The notes below the pieces were generated by a model. That model saw only the letters and a program-made list of their open reading frames with translations, was not told the origin of the DNA and did no database searches. The translations under genes were made by a program, and so were the position numbers. 64,000 nt of DNA, taken from assembly GCF_033958435.1 (NCBI RefSeq), contig NC_134137.1, positions 224,171,501 through 224,235,500 of the forward strand, in the 5' to 3' direction. Shown piece after piece: positions 35,765 through 47,142 of this stretch. Position 1 is the first letter of the stretch. Each line of letters begins with the position of its first letter. The stretch comes from Carettochelys insculpta. Lineage: Eukaryota; Chordata; Testudines; Carettochelyidae.

Positions 35765-37164
35765 TCACCCCGCGGCCTGTTGCTCGAAGTGGGCCCGCAG
35801 GGCCTCCCGGACCCGGGTCCCCTCTGGGTCCACCTGCCGACTGGGGGCAGCAGGTGGCTGCACGTGTGCCCTGCCGGCCTCCGCGGCCCAGCCCTGCAGA
35901 AAGGTCTCCCCCTTGCTCTCCACGAGGTTGTGCAGGGCGCAGCAGGCACCCACAATCTGGGGGATGTTGTTGGGGCCCGCATCTGGGCGGGTCAGGAGAC
36001 ATCGCCAGCGTCCCTTGAGGCGGCCAAATGAGCGCTCCACCACCTGGCGCGCACGGTTCAGGCGCTCGTTGAAGCGCTCCTGGTTAGCGGAGAGATGGCC
36101 CGTGTAGGGGTGCATGAGCCACGGCCGGAGGGGGTATGCTGCATCTGCGATGACGCAGAAGGGCATGGTGGTGTCCCCCAGAGGGATCTCCCGCTGGGGG
36201 ATGTAGGTCCCCGCCTCCAGCCGGCGGCACAGGCCCGAGTTCCGGAAAACCCGGGTGTCGTGGGTGCTGCCAGGCCAGCCCACGTAAATGTCCTGGAAAC
36301 GTCCCCAGCTGTCCACCAAGGCCTGGAGGACGACAGAATGGTAGCCCTTCCGATTGAGGTATCGTCCTCCACTGTGATGCGGGGCGCGGATGGGGATGTG
36401 AGTCCCATCCAAAGCCCCGAAGCAGTTCGGGAAGCCCAGGGTGGCAAAGGCGGCGACGGTGGCATGTGGGTCCCCCAGCCTCACGAGCCTGTGCAGGAGC
36501 ATGGCATTGATGGCACGCACGACATGCAGAGAAAGCACATGGGACAGCCCCAATGAGGGGTGAGCAGGGTGTGCGTGGCCCTGCCCTGCCCTGGCCCCCC
36601 TGCCCTGGCCCCCCTGCCCTGGCCTGCCCTGCCCTGCCCTGCCCTGCCCTGGCCTCCCACCATGGGTTCTCTTACCTCCACGAAGACAGCCCCGACGGTG
36701 GCCTTTCTGACACCAAACTGCTGCCCCACGGATCGGTAGCTGTCTGGAGTGGCCAGCTTCCAGACAGCGATGCCGACCCGTTTCTGCACCGTGAGGGCAC
36801 GCCGCATGGCAGTGTCCCGGTGCCTGAGTGCGGGGGTGAGCCACTGGCACAGCTCCAGGAATGTCTGCCGGCTCATCCTGAAGTTCCTGAGCCAGTGGTC
36901 GTCGTCCCACTCCCCAAGCACCAGCCACTCCCACCAGTCGGTGCTGGTGGGGTAGCTCCACAGCCACCGGCGTGTGAGGCGGGGGGTGGAGCGGGGTGCT
37001 GCAGGGGTAGGGGTTGAGCCCTGCTGCCTTGGGGGCATCTCCTCCCCTGGGGCAAGAAGGTACTCAGCTGCCTCCCACATGGGATGGGCCAGGATAAGCC
37101 CTGCTCCTGCCGGGAGGGCTGGGTGGACCTCTAGCTGCTGCTGCTGCTGCTGCTGGGGGTCCAT
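35765..37164 (-). CDS. PIF-Harbinger DDE transposase (2 exons)
   Basis: Exons read on the minus strand are 37164-36676 and 36523-35765, predicting 415 residues. The start is ATG in a CAG-repeat context (MDPQQQQQQQ). A helix-turn-helix region at residues 122-165 has LTVQKRVGIAVWKLATPDSY and SVGQQFGVRKATVGAVF. The catalytic DDE_Tnp_4 core has Asp202 (FGALDGTHIPI), Asp290 (CVIADAAYPL) and Glu326 (QVVERSFGRLKGRW), with 35 residues between the last two. NRKGYHS and GWPGSTHDTRVFR are also family motifs. The enzyme would cut and rejoin the terminal repeats in the nucleus. The donor GAG|GTAAGA is canonical, but the phase-matching acceptor reads CTGCAT before GTCGTGCG where CTGCAG would be expected. 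Translation through the intron shifts frame and loses the catalytic core. The protein is thus intact by sequence but perhaps not by splicing. Confidence 0.88.
36524..36675 (-). other. Transposase intron with G-rich minisatellite
   Basis: This 152-bp intron begins GTAAGAGAACCC on the minus strand. It is largely filled by repeats of CCTGCCCTGG/CCCCCCTGCC (plus strand 36585-36655). It ends in TGCTTTCTCTGCAT with no AG. Its length is not a multiple of three. Confidence 0.7.
36585..36655 (+). repeat. CCTGCCCTGG-type minisatellite
   Basis: Degenerate 5-13 bp units (CCTGCCCTGGCCC, then CCTGC five times) inside the transposase intron. A plausible slippage hot spot. Confidence 0.85.
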
Positions 37165-37229
37165 GACTGCGGCGCCCGGGGTCTGTGTGCCTATGGCTCC
37201 TCAGACCGCGTGCTGTGCAGGCTGAGTGT

Positions 37230-37492
37230 ATGTGGGAGGGGCCCTTTAAGGGAGCGGCTAGCTGTTGCCCGGAAGCGCTAGTCCGCCCGTTGACCCTGTC
37301 TGCAGCTGTGCCTGGCATCCCTATTTTGATGTGTGCTACTTTGACGTGTAGACGTTCCCTCGCTGCGCCTATTTTGATGTTGGGCTGAGCAACGTCGAAG
37401 TTGAACATCGACGTTGCCGGCCCTGGAGGACGTGTAGACGTTATTCATCGAAATAGCCTATTTCGATGTAGGCTTCACGTGTAGACGTAGCC
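37230..37492. promoter_or_regulatory. Right TIR, subterminal motifs and 5' region of transposase gene
   Basis: Read from the end, GGCTACGTCTACACGTG is followed by CATCGAAATAGG/CTATTTCGATG, AACGTCTACACGTCC, CGTCGATGTTCAAC and CTACACGTCAAAGTAGC. Then comes CTCCCTTAAAGGGCCCCTCC about 75-90 bp upstream of the transposase ATG. The MITEs share this order, which defines the conserved end. Confidence 0.6.
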
Positions 37493-38690
37493 ATAGACTG
37501 ATAACTGGTTAATAGACAGGAAAGAAAAGGTAGGGCTATATTATCAGTTTTTAGAATGGTGAGAGGTAACTAGTGGGGTTCTCCCAAGGGTCTGTACTGG
37601 AAACAATTGGGTCCATCATATTTATAAATGATTTGGAGAAAAAGGCAAATAGTGAGATCGCAAAATTTGCTGATGATACTAAACTGCTCAAAATAGTTAA
37701 GTCCAAAGCAGACTGTGAAGAGCTTCAAAAAAATCTCAGAAAACTAGGTGACTAGGGAACAAAATGGCAAATGAATTTTAATGTTGATAAATGCAACATA
37801 GTGCACACTGGAAAAAAAAATCCCGACAATACATATAAAATAATGGGGACTAATTCAGCTATCCCCACTTGAGAGAGTTTTTTAAGTCCTTGTGGATAGT
37901 TCTCTGAAAACATTCACTCAATGTGTTTCAGCTGTCAAAAAAGCAAACATTGTTAGGAAACATTAAAAAAAATGGATAGAGAATAAGACAAAGAATATCT
38001 TATTGCCTCTATATAAATCCATGATATGCCCACATCTTGAATACTGTGTCCAGATATGGTAGTCTCATCTTTATATGTGTGTGTGTGTGTTGAAAAAGGT
38101 ATAGAAAAGGTCAACAAAACAATTAGGGGTTTGGAATGGATGCCATAAAAAGTGAGATTAAAAAGTCTGGGACTTCTGATTTTAGAAAAAAGGAAATTAT
38201 GAAGGTGGGGTTATGACAGAGGTCTATAAAATCATGAGAGGTATGGAGAGGGGGAATTCGGAAAAGTTATTTACTTGTTCTCTTATCACAAGAACTAAGG
38301 GGTTACCAAATGGAATTAATAGGTAGCAGGTTTAAAACAACAAGAGCAAGTTTTTCTTCACATAGTACACAGTCAACCTGTGGAACTCCTTGCCAGAGGA
38401 AGTTGTGAAGACCAGGACTTTATCAGGGTTCAAAAAAGGAGCTAGATAAATTTATGGAGGTTAGGTCCATCAATACTCATTAACAATGATGAATAGGAAT
38501 GGTGTTCCTAGTCTCTGTCAGAAGATAGAAATGGATGACAGAAGAAGGATCATTAAATGATTACCTGTTCTGTTCATTCCCTCTGGGGCATCTGGCATTG
38601 GCCACTGTTGAAAGACAGGATTCGGGCCAGATGGACCTTTTGGTTCTGACCTACTATGGCTGTTTTTATGTTTTTGTTTTCATAGCATGT
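37493..38690 (+). mobile_element. CR1/L3-like LINE, 3' part
   Basis: Opens with the second ATA and continues the reverse transcriptase: DWLIDRKE, then a segment at 37573-37755 with FINDLEKKANSEIAKFADDT, so the FADD box is intact here (37666-37677). The thumb and C-terminal region are frame-shifted. The 3' UTR ends near 38690 with CCAGATGGACCTTTTGGTTC and CTATGGCTGTTTTTATG, the CR1-group tail. Confidence 0.85.
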
Positions 38691-41214
38691 CTATCAACAC
38701 AAGGGACCACCAAGAAAGAGTGGGGAAAACGAATGTTCTCTCTCTGTCTGTGCTGTGAAATCGAATTTAGCTATGAATACTTTTAACACACGGAGAACCC
38801 TCTATGGACAAAGTGAGCATGGGAGGCAGATGGAAAAGAGATAAGGAGGCCATTAATGAAGGCTCTGGCCACTGCTAGTGTTCTGACTCAGTGCTCCTTT
38901 CTCATCCAGACACAAGAGCCATGGGGCAATCAGCATTAGGGTGTGTTTGGGGAAATAACAAAGGCTAAACTGTCTCTTTTGTGGTGGAGCTTCCCCAACA
39001 TCGCCCCTTTCATGCTCAGCTTGGAGTGGCTTCTTCCAGGTTAACAACCTCCCATCGAAGCCTGGAAAACACCAATGACCCTAGAATGGCTTAGCTATTC
39101 CCCATGCAAAGTGGCAAGGGACAACATCTCCAGGAGAGCAGAAAGAGTAGTCCCGTATGGCCAGGGCTGCCTGCTGGGCTGCATATTGTACATGTTGAAC
39201 TGGCAGTTCCTAACTGCTAATGAGCAGTTCTCGCCAGCTGCCTACATGGCTTCTGCAAGAAGACACTTAGCTGATAGCAGAGCATGTTTGGCAAAAGGCT
39301 CAATAGATTAATTGCGATGAATTTGTATGACACATTGAGCACCAACTGTTATCAGTAACTGGGATGGCCCAGGCTTAAAGAACCAAGCTAATCAGGCAAA
39401 ACAGCCACTCTAGTAATATTTCACGGAGCTGAAATCAGCAGATTTCACAGCTCCGGAGTTACCTGAATTCACTGCTGCACCTCCCAATGCCTCCTGGACA
39501 GGACGCTATTTGGAAGGTGAATGGAGGGACAGCTTCTGTAGTAGGGTAGCATATTACTGGCTATCACTTAGCAGAACCTATCCCATTCCCACTCCCCGCT
39601 GCCTCATTTTCCATCTCATTTCAGCACTTGGCTGTCTAGGGACCGTCTCGCTATTCATGGAGTTTCTGTCCCTCCCCAAATGCATCATTCTCTCCATGTG
39701 AATTCACTTGGTCCTCTGTGAGTACACAATCATTGCCATGGCAAGTGCAGAAAGCACCCGCAGATGGAGGCTGGGGAGGAATAACAACAAACATGAGTGC
39801 CGAACTCCAATGAAGCCAATGTTCTGTTTCAATACATGTGTCCTTGGTAATAGAGAGATAGGCCTCCTGCAACAAAGAAAACAATACTCCCTAAAAAAGA
39901 CACTGGCTGGAGATATTGCAAGAACTGCCAGTTACTCTCTAAAGGGCCATATTCTGGCAACATGCAGTCCTGCAGAAGCTTAGGTAATTTAAAGTTTCCA
40001 GTAGAAATCAGGTAGTACTCATTTCATGGGCAGGTAGTGATTGCGTAGAATTTGTGGTTTGTTTGAATCTGGAACTCTAAGGGTGAAAACAACAAAAAAA
40101 TGTTCACCTGAGCCCCTGGGAACCCAGCTGCTGGAATGAGTTAAAACTAAAAAAAAAAAAACCCAACTGTGAAGACATTTTCTAAAGTACCCGAGACCCA
40201 CTAAAATTCAGCAGGACTTTGACGCCTATGTCTCTTAAGTGCTTGTAACAATTTTATCAATTGGAAGAAATTTGGCCTGGACACTGGGGCCAACAATCCA
40301 GTTGCTTCAGGAAGGGGCACTGGATCTTCAATCACGATGTATAATCATTTATGAATAAAACATCATGCAATGGGTGGCTCTAGGACTCACCTTCACCATG
40401 CTGCACCATCAGGAAAGGATGCCACCGCATGATGATGAGCTGCTTGACAGAGCCCATAGGGAAGCCACACCTTAAGGCTGGAGCTCAAATCTAGAGGGGA
40501 GATTTCCAGAAGCACAAATATTTGCTAGGCACCTAACTCTTTCTCTTGGAATGCCTCCAGTGCCAGAGAGCAATTTCACAGCCAAAGCAGAAAATATTAG
40601 CAAAAGCAATTGATTACAACATGTCCATTCTACCTCCCTAAGCGTCACTGTCAAGGGAAACTCACTGACCATCATCAGTGTTAAAGAAACATCACTGCAT
40701 AGCGCACCTCAATGCCATCACTACACAGGCAGATGTCATACAGAAGACCTGGGAGATCTCTCATTTCTGACATTGTTTCCAGCCTGACAAAGGGATGGCA
40801 TTTAATGGGTGGTGTTTAGCAGCCTAGCATCACCATTTTAAAGTACTATGGTGCAGCACGTCATCATTTCTTTGGGATGTTCATAGTGCAAGTTTGTCAG
40901 GTTGTATCATCAGAACCCAACATCATGGCACAAGGGTATTTTATTGACTCATAAGACGTTTTTGGGACCTTTTAACAGGACAGTCCTGTTGAAACAAGTA
41001 CTATCACGTGAAATTGGGACTGCCGGTGAAATAATTTCATTTGTCTTACATCCCTTTCCCCCTTCAGATTCTAACAGATCCCTGAACTTAAGATGCTGGG
41101 GCAAATCCCATGTCTATTTTGATCATTTGCAAAACTCTGATTGACTTCCGTTAGGCAGTATACACAATAGAGATAGGAAGGTTTAGGCATATAATTAAGC
41201 ACAAAGAGGAACAT
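38691..41214. other. Unique DNA, no gene seen
   Basis: Short unrelated frames only. Around 39420-39470 a small imperfect palindrome (GAGCTGAAATCAGCAGATTT) was noted but not classified. Confidence 0.45.
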
Positions 41215-41350
41215 TTTCAAAATCTTAAGTGGCGTAGGAACCTATATGCTGTTTTTAGAAGAAACTTTGGTACTGCAGGGCCTAAGTCCCATTTACTTTC
41301 AATAGGACATAAGCTCCTAAGTGACACAGGTGCTTCTGAAAATTTCACCG
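41215..41350. repeat. Decayed palindromic repeat
   Basis: CATTTTCAAAATCTTAAGTG and AAGTCCCATTTACTTTCAAT face ATAAGCTCCTAAGTGACACA and CTTCTGAAAATTTCACC. This is the inverted layout of a palindromic amniote repeat built on CCTAAGT/ACTTAGG. It has no coding role. Confidence 0.45.
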
Positions 41351-42097
41351 CCCATCAGTAATTCTAGCCTATGCATTCCAATTGACTCTCACTTTGAACA
41401 GAATAGTTTTTTCCTGTGTCTTATTGAAAGCAATGCTCCTAACCTTTGTGTTATTAATGGAGCTTGAAATGATAAGATACGTAACAATAAATAATGCTTG
41501 GTTTTATTTACTCCTTCTATGTGTGTTGGGATCATGGACTAGGTCACAAGACAACTCTGGGAAGAGAGGGGTCGAAACCAGGAGTTTTTGCGGTTGACTT
41601 CCGTGGCACCAACAATAAGGAACAGCCTGAGCATTAATTGCTGCTGCACAGCAGAAAAGAAAGCACAAAATTATAATATTTTGTTCAGAACCTAGAAAAC
41701 CCATCTTCCCTTGCAACGCCCCCCCCCCACACGCATACTCGGCATGTCCATGGATAAGGGATTTGTAAATTTTCAGAGTGTGTGCTAGGGAACAGAGCAT
41801 AATGATGCAGAAATAATATTCTAGGAGATCACAGCTTGAGTCAAAACTTCCTACCTCTTCTAACTTGCCTAATATAATTATTTTCTATCTTTTAATGAGT
41901 TTCTTGAATATCTGAGTACAGTCCTACAGTGGGATACTGGAAGGCCCAGCATTTTCATCCAGGGTTAAATGCAACTCTTGGCAAGAACCAAAGACCCTCC
42001 AACAGAGCAACACCAAGCCATCACAACTATCTCTTCAAAATCCATGCAGACCCAACCAAACTGATTTATCTCATTTCATTTCGAATACAGCACTCCA
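41351..42097. other. Unique AT-rich DNA
   Basis: No feature recognised. Confidence 0.4.
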
Positions 42098-42500
42098 GTT
42101 GTGGCCACACTACCCCTCCCTTTTGGAAGGGGTATATTAATGAGGCAGTTTGGAAGATGGTAATGAGGCGCAGACATGAATATGCAGTGCTTCATTAGCA
42201 TAATGATGGCTGTATATGATTCAAAAGTGCCACGTGCAATTTGAAAGTGTATGTGATTTCAAAAGCCCCCCCCCCTGAATTTGAAAGCCCCTTCTTCCTA
42301 TTTGATTTTAGGAAGAGGGGGCTTCTGGAGAGAGGGTTTCCTTCTGGGAAATCCCCAGGGGCCATGCATCTACCTGGCTATTTTGAAGTCCGGAAGAGGT
42401 TCTTCTGGACTCTGACTCACATGGCCATATGCTAATAAGGCATGGGAAATTTATATCTGCACCTCATTAGCATCTTCTGGCTACTCATTACCAGGAGGAC
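42098..42500. mobile_element. Old foldback MITE related to 59782-60202
   Basis: TTAATGAGGCAG, GGTAATGAGGCGCAGACATG and TTCATTAGCATAATG on the left are mirrored by CTAATAAGGCATGG, ATCTGCACCTCATTAGCATC and CTACTCATTACC on the right. A CCCCTTCTTCC...GGAAGAGGGGG hairpin lies at the centre (about 42282-42323). Heavily mutated. Confidence 0.5.
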
Positions 42501-42718
42501 GGTGCATGTATAGAAGCTGCCAAAGTGCATTCTGAGATAGCTCTTAGCTATTTTGAAATAGACTCTATTCCTCGTGCAATGTGGTTTAAGAATTTCAAAA
42601 TAATCTAACCGCTATTGTGAAGTTATTTCAAAATACCGGTTAAGTTGTGTAGATACTAATATAGTTATTTCAGAATAATAGCTGTTATTTCAAAGTAACT
42701 TTGCTGTGCAGAGATACC
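42501..42718. mobile_element. Short MITE, TTATTTCAAAATA-rich
   Basis: The left end GGTGCATGTATAGAAGCTGC aligns with the reverse complement of the right end GGTATCTCTGCACAGCAAAG. The interior repeats CTATTTTGAAATAG and TTATTTCAAAATACC palindromes, probably CpG-decayed forms of TTTCGAAA. It abuts or lies within the MITE at 42098. Confidence 0.5.
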
Positions 42719-45129
42719 ATCTACCAACTTGATATGATGCATATCCTGTTGTCACAAGCTTCCATAACAAGAGGAGAAAAACCGGAACTATACTCATTTG
42801 TATAATACAGAACAGATAACGGAAAATGGCAGAGAACAATGAGGAGTCATAATGCCAGTTCTTTTTTATACTAAAAAGACAACTTAAGGTAATGGATTAA
42901 ATGTTTCTTCCAACCAAACATTGGTGCCACCTGCTTTAGTGGTACAAATGTCTTAATACCAGTTGTTTGTGATGAAACCCCGAAGACCTGCCTCCCACAG
43001 TCAAATTTAGTTCCAAGCACTGATGAGTCAATACGCTGGTTTGAGGGAAGGTGTTAGTCAATGCATACAGATTAGACACACAACACATTTGTAGGTGTTA
43101 TGTGTATAGCAGTAGTGTGATATACATTAAATACAACCAGTGGATAGTCCTTTTAAACTGTATTATGTTCACTATATCTCACAGTGCCCTGCAGAGCACA
43201 GATCAACATTTGTCATAAAAGTCAAGATCCATAAATGGTCTGACCTGTTACAAGTTTGGGAGACAGCTTCAAGGGTAGCTTGTTTAGACAGAGACACAAT
43301 AGAGACAGGAAAATGCAAATCACGGTGCCAGAAAAACAAGATAAAAGCGGATTGATGCACTTTTAGTTGTTGGTGACATACAGACTGCATTGTGGACATG
43401 AATACAGATGGTATAAATCTATATAACTTGAGGGGTATAAGTCAACGGGGGGGGGAGGGGTGTAAGGTGAGCTCTGTGTGTTGAAAGAAACAGCTTCCCA
43501 GTATAAGTCTTATGTGTACTCTATTTTGCAGTATACTACTTTGTCTTTATATATGATAATTTTAGTTATTTGGTCTCAAACATGTTAAATAGCAAACTGC
43601 AAGTATAGTAAAAAACAATTGATTCTACTTTTATCAATAAAGAAGATGCATCCAATCAGGCCAGGAGTGGATTTTCAGTAGTGACTTTTACTCTGATTTG
43701 CCAGAATGGCAGAAAGCCCCCTTCTGTCAGCACATCATGAAAGATGAGTCTGTGAAACAATTGTCTTGTGACAGATCCTAAGCCCTAAGGCTTTGCCAGT
43801 CTCCCAACATCCACTGCAGTACTATCTCTAACTCTCTGTTGCTTAATCGCATCTGCTCAAGGAACTGGGGTGTTAAAATTCCACCTGAAAGGCACATTTC
43901 TGCCAGTACCTCACTCTTCAAGAAGATCATTCACCAGGACTATAGGAAGATTGCTGAATGGTCAACTTTGTCCAAAAGACTGTGTGTCTGACACATTCTC
44001 AACCTCCCCCACTACATCCAGGAAATGCAAGGACAGCAGCGGCCAACAGCCATTTTGAGTGATGTCAATCAGCTAAATCCAGTGCAACTGCAGGTTAAGG
44101 AGCTGTGACACTTGCACATGCTATTGGGTCAAAACCAATGAGCGACCTCTGCTTACCACAGTCATCTACACTACTGTTGACACCAGCTGTTTAAACAGGA
44201 ATTAGGGATGCTAGCATAGGTCAAGTGTGTTACAAAGATCTGATTCATCCCCTCATCCCCACAGTACCTCCATCACGACCAGACATGTGGTCAAGACAGG
44301 TCTATCCCCATCCAACCTGCACAGAAACGGCATCACAAGGCATTCAATTAAAGAATGAGTTACTTACCGCTCCTTTTAAAGGACAATCAAGTAAGGGTTA
44401 GAGAGCAGCTGGACTTACCTATGAGAAAAACAGAGGAGAGAAAAAAGGAATGAATCACCCAAACCAGACACTTTCAGCAGCACAAGTTCAGGCATATGAT
44501 ATGTCTTTTTGCCCGGAGGCATCAATTGGGCCAAACAGCAGAGTGACCCTCCTCATCTCACCTCGCCACTCTGTGTAACTCCCACATACATTTCATCCTG
44601 TGAGAAAATTGAAGTGGGTGGACTAAAAAGGGTACAGAAGAGGGGCAGCACTCAATATGCATAATTAAATGACTGCACCAATAATCAGAATACTATAATG
44701 TCCTTGAGAGGTAAGTAGATGGTCTCAAAGAAAAGCCTGAGCTGGCTCGAAGAACCCCATGCCAAATTACAAAAGCATTACAGGTGTGCATGGACATTTC
44801 CAGAGCAGATCAAGATTCAATTCCTGTCCCAAAGAACTGGCAATTTCATTTAATCCAAGCAAAACAGGGTATAGGGATGGTAAAGGGTGAATACAATATG
44901 GTTGTAAAATAGCATAGCACTGTAGCAAGTTAGTCATGAGGGTTATGTGAGACATCTGTATATGTTGTTGGAAAGGAGCAAGTAAAAGGATGCCTAAATA
45001 GAACTTGGCCATATTAAAAACCAGAGGATGCCTGTTTACTATACCTGGGTAAGATGTGGCTCAAGACAGCTGAAACCTAATGAGATCATTAATCAAAAGG
45101 ATTTTTTTATTATTTATATTGTGTTAGTG
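42719..45129. other. Unique AT-rich DNA, no gene seen
   Basis: A G-run lies near 43448. The remainder has only small frames with no domain. Confidence 0.45.
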
Positions 45130-45250
45130 TAACACCAGCAGACCCAAGTCATCGGCAGATGGAATCAAACCTGGGACCTCTGGATCTGACAGCAAGAGCC
45201 TGCACTGCATGAGGTAAAAGCCAGCTGTCTATCAGCTAAGGCTGTAGTGC
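45130..45250 (-). repeat. tRNA-derived SINE fragment
   Basis: On the minus strand, CCTTAGCTGATAGACAGC resembles an A box and CCCAGGTTTGATTCCATC a B box, about 60-70 bp apart. Intervening length and lost pairing rule out a working tRNA gene. Confidence 0.5.
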
Positions 45251-45640
45251 AGACTCATTCACACTCTCTCCGTGTGGTCTCAGTGCTGCTGGATTGCACA
45301 GTACACCACACCCAGAAGGTGTGTGGGTGATGGTAGCACTAAGAGGGCCCACCGAAGGACCAAAGCCACAATGTACTCTGCACTGGACAAACATGCATAA
45401 TACGCATGTTCCTTTCACAAGAGTTCGACTGGTTACTTGCTGGTAACACTCTGGCATCAGTGAACCCAACTTGAGATCAGAACTCTTGGAAGCCAAATTG
45501 CACCAAGCACTGCCGGATTTCTCATTAGTCTTAACATCCTGTTTGTGTGTCTACCTGTTTTCCCACAAGGTGCATCTCTGCTGCCATCTGCTGGATGGAA
45601 TGTCATACCTGCTACTATATGATTGATGGTGTCTGTGTAT

Positions 45641-45679
<39 letters not shown>

Positions 45680-46865
45680 AACTTGGCTGACCTCTTTCTG
45701 ATTGGATACCTTAGACAGAGCTATAGGTAGAACTGGGCAAGAAACAGATTTCAGTTTTGATGCATTGATATTTTCTGGCAAAAAAAAAAGTTTCATCTGA
45801 AAATTCCCCACCAGTTCCAACGATAAACCCTAGCAAGCATGAATGTTTGACACATTACACTTACTTCACTCAGAGTTTGCAAGCTGAGTTTGTAAGCAAG
45901 ACACCTCTGAGTTACAATTCTGTAATATATGCATGCTTCAGGGTCAAATCTCATTTATGGGGGCCTGATTCAAAGCCCAGTGGAGCAGCGAAACAAAAAT
46001 CAGAAAACAGATCACAGTGAGACGAACTCCACAGACAGATGTTCTGGATTGCGGGAGACAGGATTATGTCAGCAAACACCAGATCACACCTGCAAACCAC
46101 GGTGACTCAGCTTGCAGTCACCACACCATGGATGCCACATTAAGGACCTCTTTGCGGCTATACAAGCCAATAAACCATTGTTTCAGTGATTTTGCAAGAT
46201 ACTGACTTCTCTTTGGCAATGGCCCCAGTAATGTTGGTCTGATGTTCAATGGTGAGAACAAATATAAAGAGACACATTTATATATTAATGAAGTCGTGCT
46301 GTCCTTCTACTCACTATCTATCATCAAAAAAATCTAGTTTTACAATGTGCCTTTGATACAGTCAGCAGCATCAAACTGGTGTAAAGCTAGTATAATGGAC
46401 TGGAAAACCAATACTGGAAAAGAAATAAGAATAGGTGAGGATAGTTATTTTTTTTAAACATGAAGTTTAGGGTAAATGAAAAAAATAGGGTTATCACAAA
46501 AATGCACGGGTAAGGGACAAAGGAAAGAAGGATAAATACAAAGATATCTATATTAGAAAAGGTAAAATAAAACCATGAAAATATTCTTAAGAAAGTAATC
46601 CATCGATTTATGTCATTTAGATTCACAACTGCACTTATTCATAAACATTCTGGTGAACACAATTCTATTCAAAAAGATTTGAAAAATAAACTACGTCGGG
46701 AATCCTAGTGCAGATTGTACCTGAGAGCACAGTCACACCAGACATGGTATCACAGCCATTTTGATAAGTTATTCATGTTGCACGCACACTTGGTTCACTA
46801 AACAATAAGCATGTTCACAGGAAATTAATCAAGAGGGTAAGGGATTCCACTTATTTAGCTTAGAC
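45251..46865. other. Unique DNA with (AC)n
   Basis: A (AC)n run lies at 45641-45676. No gene recognised; AT-rich after 46200. Confidence 0.5.
45641..45676 (+). repeat. (AC)n microsatellite
   Basis: About eighteen uninterrupted AC units. Confidence 0.95.
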
Positions 46866-47142
46866 CAGGGGTCAGCAACACCCAGCATGTGTGCAAAGAG
46901 TAGCACTTGAGCCAATTTTTATTGGCACGCAAGGTGAGAGCTCAGCCCAGCCCCTCCTTCCCCATGAAGGCCATGTAGCTAATTCTAACAACCACCACCT
47001 AAATGGCAAAGCTTTGCATCTTCATCTATTTATTAATGAAGGACCATTAGTGACTTTAGAAAGTATCACTGGCACGTGGACCATCCATCAGGTCAAAAGA
47101 TCAAATGTCAGCACTCTACCTTGGAAAGGCTGCTGACCCCTG
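46866..47142. mobile_element. hAT MITE, family A copy 2
   Basis: Terminal repeats are CAGGGGTCAGCA and TGCTGACCCCTG. The 8-bp flanks GCTTAGAC and GCATAGGC match at 6 of 8. The interior resembles the copy at 26886, including AAGAGTAGCAC and TTTATTAATGA. Confidence 0.8.

Larger units (their letters stand above)
32852..37492. mobile_element. Autonomous-type PIF-Harbinger transposon, 4,641 bp
   Basis: The termini are AGCTGTGTCTACACGTG on the left and CACGTGTAGACGTAGCC on the right (inverted match in 14 of 17). ATA duplications flank the element. It carries two convergent genes typical of the superfamily, a Myb/SANT-like protein on the plus strand and a DDE transposase on the minus strand. About 420 bp of AT-richer spacer separates their stops. 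The internal body is strongly GC- and CpG-rich compared with the AT-rich LINE around it. Both subterminal regions hold repeated CGTCTACACG and TCGAAATAG-type motifs; three right-side copies show TTTTGATG in place of TTTCGATG, consistent with CpG decay. It is the only coding copy of the family in this window. Function is inferred from intact frames; one splice site looks damaged. Confidence 0.93.

Noticed and set aside
35069..36031. 320-codon plus-strand frame
   Set aside because: Overlaps the Myb exon 2 in another frame and runs antisense into the transposase; composition only.
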